Source: Gammaproteobacteria bacterium LSUCC0112
GTDB lineage: Bacteria > Pseudomonadota > Gammaproteobacteria > Pseudomonadales > Pseudohongiellaceae
Assembly (NCBI GenBank): GCA_004535785.1
Contig: SPIB01000002.1
Location: 560,260 to 608,341 of the forward strand
Length of the DNA: 48,082 nt
Direction of reading: 5' to 3'
Below, piece after piece: positions 46,740 to 48,082 of this stretch. The notes beneath the pieces were generated by a model. The model was not told the origin of the DNA. It was given only the letters and a program-made list of their open reading frames with translations, and made no database searches. The translations under genes were made by a program, and so were the position numbers. Each line of letters starts with the position of its first letter. The stretch's first letter is position 1.

Positions 46740-48082
46740 ATGAACGCACAAACGCAACACAGGCACGTTCAACTACTCGACACGACCCTTCGCGACGGCG
46801 AACAGACACAAGGCGTCTCGTTTGCGGCCAAAGAAAAGCTGCAGATTGCCCGAGCTTTGTTGCAGGCTTTGAAGGTTGATCGTATTGAAGTTGCGTCTGC
46901 CCGTGTCTCTGATGGGGAGAAGCAGGCAGTCAAGGACATCAACGCGTGGGCTGCACAAGAAGGTTTGCTGGAGCGTGTTGAAGTGCTGGGATTTGTGGAT
47001 TACACACTCAGCGTCAACTGGATTCGCGATGCCGGTGGGAAAGTCATCAACCTGCTGGCCAAAGGCAGTGAAAAACACTGTCGGGAACAACTTGGCCGCA
47101 CCTTGGCTGAACACATTCAAGACATCAAACGCACTGTTGCGTATGCCCATGACAATCATCTGCTGGTCAACATGTATCTGGAAGATTGGTCGAATGGTTA
47201 CAAGGACAGCCCGGACTACGTGTTTAATCTGATTGAAGGTGTCAAAGACATTGGCATCCGCCACTTTATGCTGCCAGACACGCTGGGGGTCATGACGCCT
47301 GATGATGTGTTTAGCGCGTTAACCGATATGAGTCAGCGTTTCCCGGATCTGCGGTTTGATTTCCACCCTCATAATGACTACGGTCTGGCAACCGCCAATG
47401 TTATGGCTGCGGTCAAGGCGGGCGTCAGTACCATCCATTGCACCATCAATTGTCTGGGTGAACGTGCCGGCAATGCCTCACTGGCGGAGGTCGCTGTCGT
47501 GCTGAAGGACAAGATGGGGATACAGTTGTCCATCGATGAAACCCGTATTGCCATGCTTAGCCGCATGGTGGAGAACTTTTCGGGCAAGTGGATTGCCGCC
47601 AATACGCCCATCGTAGGCGCCGACGTTTTCACCCAGACGGCGGGCATTCATGCTGATGGCGATTCCAAAGGCGGGCTTTACATTACAGCGCTGCGCCCCG
47701 AGCGATTTGCACGTAAACGCACCTATGCGCTGGGCAAAATGAGTGGCAAAGCGTCATTGGCCAACAATCTGGAAGAACTGGGCCTTGAGTTATCGGACGA
47801 AGACCAACGCAAGGTCTTGCAGGAGATTGTCAAACTCGGCGATTCCAAAGCCATTATCACCTCGGACGATCTGCCGTTTATCATCGCTGACGTGCTCGAA
47901 AACCGCGAATACCGCTATATTGAGCTATTGAACTGCTATATCAGCAGTGGCATGGATGTCGACAGTACGGCCAGCATCCGCGTCAGCGTGCACAAAGAAA
48001 TTCACAATGCGACAGGATCCGGCAACGGCGGTTTTGCAGCCTTTATTGCGGCCATGAGTCAGATTCTGGACAAGCTGAATTT
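46740..48082 (+). CDS. Isopropylmalate/citramalate synthase-like enzyme (LeuA-like), 3' end beyond window
   Basis: Open from ATG 46740 to the end of the window (447 codons, no stop reached). The DRE-TIM metallolyase domain starts with LLDTTLRDGEQ (residues 12-22). HPH at 209-211 (DFHPHNDYGLATANVMAAV) gives the metal site and INCLGERAGNASLAEVAVVL the next signature. The C-terminal part (ELLNCYISSGMDVDSTASI, then ATGSGNGGFAAFIAAM) looks like the LeuA allosteric dimer domain. It would condense acetyl-CoA with a 2-oxoacid; 2-oxoisovalerate or pyruvate are the likely options. A possible extended -10, TGCTAGAAT at 46696-46704, lies 36 bases before the start. It may pair with the LeuB-like enzyme. 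Confidence 0.9.
   Translation, partial: MNAQTQHRHVQLLDTTLRDGEQTQGVSFAAKEKLQIARALLQALKVDRIEVASARVSDGEKQAVKDINAWAAQEGLLERVEVLGFVDYTLSVNWIRDAGGKVINLLAKGSEKHCREQLGRTLAEHIQDIKRTVAYAHDNHLLVNMYLEDWSNGYKDSPDYVFNLIEGVKDIGIRHFMLPDTLGVMTPDDVFSALTDMSQRFPDLRFDFHPHNDYGLATANVMAAVKAGVSTIHCTINCLGERAGNASLAEVAVVLKDKMGIQLSIDETRIAMLSRMVENFSGKWIAANTPIVGADVFTQTAGIHADGDSKGGLYITALRPERFARKRTYALGKMSGKASLANNLEELGLELSDEDQRKVLQEIVKLGDSKAIITSDDLPFIIADVLENREYRYIELLNCYISSGMDVDSTASIRVSVHKEIHNATGSGNGGFAAFIAAMSQILDKLN

Overview
The window looks like chromosomal DNA of a free-living, probably aquatic, Gram-negative gammaproteobacterium. The evidence is an outer-membrane TonB-dependent receptor, several lipoprotein and Sec/Tat leaders, a DUF1456 (YehS-type) protein, an S4 protein, an SRAP protein and a PAS/MCP receptor. 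I cannot place it below class. No tRNA, rRNA, CRISPR array, transposase, integrase or phage gene was seen. Genes are tightly packed, with many ATGA-type overlaps and abutting convergent stops.

Layout. (a) 0.1-4.9 kb: diguanylate cyclase and secreted esterase, S4/DUF1456 pair, DUF885 lipoprotein. (b) 5-9 kb: exported catalase-peroxidase, secreted Ca-dependent PI-PLC-like protein, PH-domain membrane protein. (c) 9.1-14 kb: PAP2 phosphatase overlapping a TIGR00661-type glycosyltransferase, then an Oar-like TonB receptor. (d) 14-19.3 kb: EndA-type nuclease lipoprotein and two exported amidohydrolase-fold proteins, with one intact metal site among three domains. (e) 19.4-27.6 kb: MCP, SRAP, AhpD-like protein, crotonase, class B3-type metallo-beta-lactamase, membrane protein plus thioesterase, HAD phosphatase, secreted beta-propeller. 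(f) 27.6-30.3 kb: a large imperfect palindrome and an exported DUF305/LVIVD fusion.

(g) 30.4-40.4 kb is the most unusual part. Within about 9 kb lie a CDP-alcohol phosphotransferase, a UPF0104/AglD-type membrane protein, a divergent PTPS/QueD homologue, a BchC-like MDR dehydrogenase, a stand-alone RibD-type reductase, a GTP cyclohydrolase II, a GT4 glycosyltransferase, a SAM methyltransferase and an LTA-synthase-like sulfatase-fold membrane enzyme. A MAPEG protein and another methyltransferase flank them. Coding overlaps tie most of these together, and ribB/ribE/ribH are absent. I infer a dedicated pathway that turns GTP into a reduced pyrimidine- or pterin-type compound, which may be glycosylated, methylated and attached to or exported with a lipid. 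The product is unknown; this is the best candidate here for an undescribed system.

(h) 40.5-48 kb: Tat-exported aldo/keto reductase, VanX-like lipoprotein with an RNase J-like enzyme, a 41-residue membrane protein, an isopropylmalate-dehydrogenase-like enzyme, an RDD protein, a secreted protein of unknown function, and the start of an isopropylmalate-synthase-like gene cut by the window end. The two leucine-type enzymes may work together, but leuC and leuD are not here.

Functions rest on motifs read by eye. Start codons were chosen from ribosome-binding sites and signal peptides.
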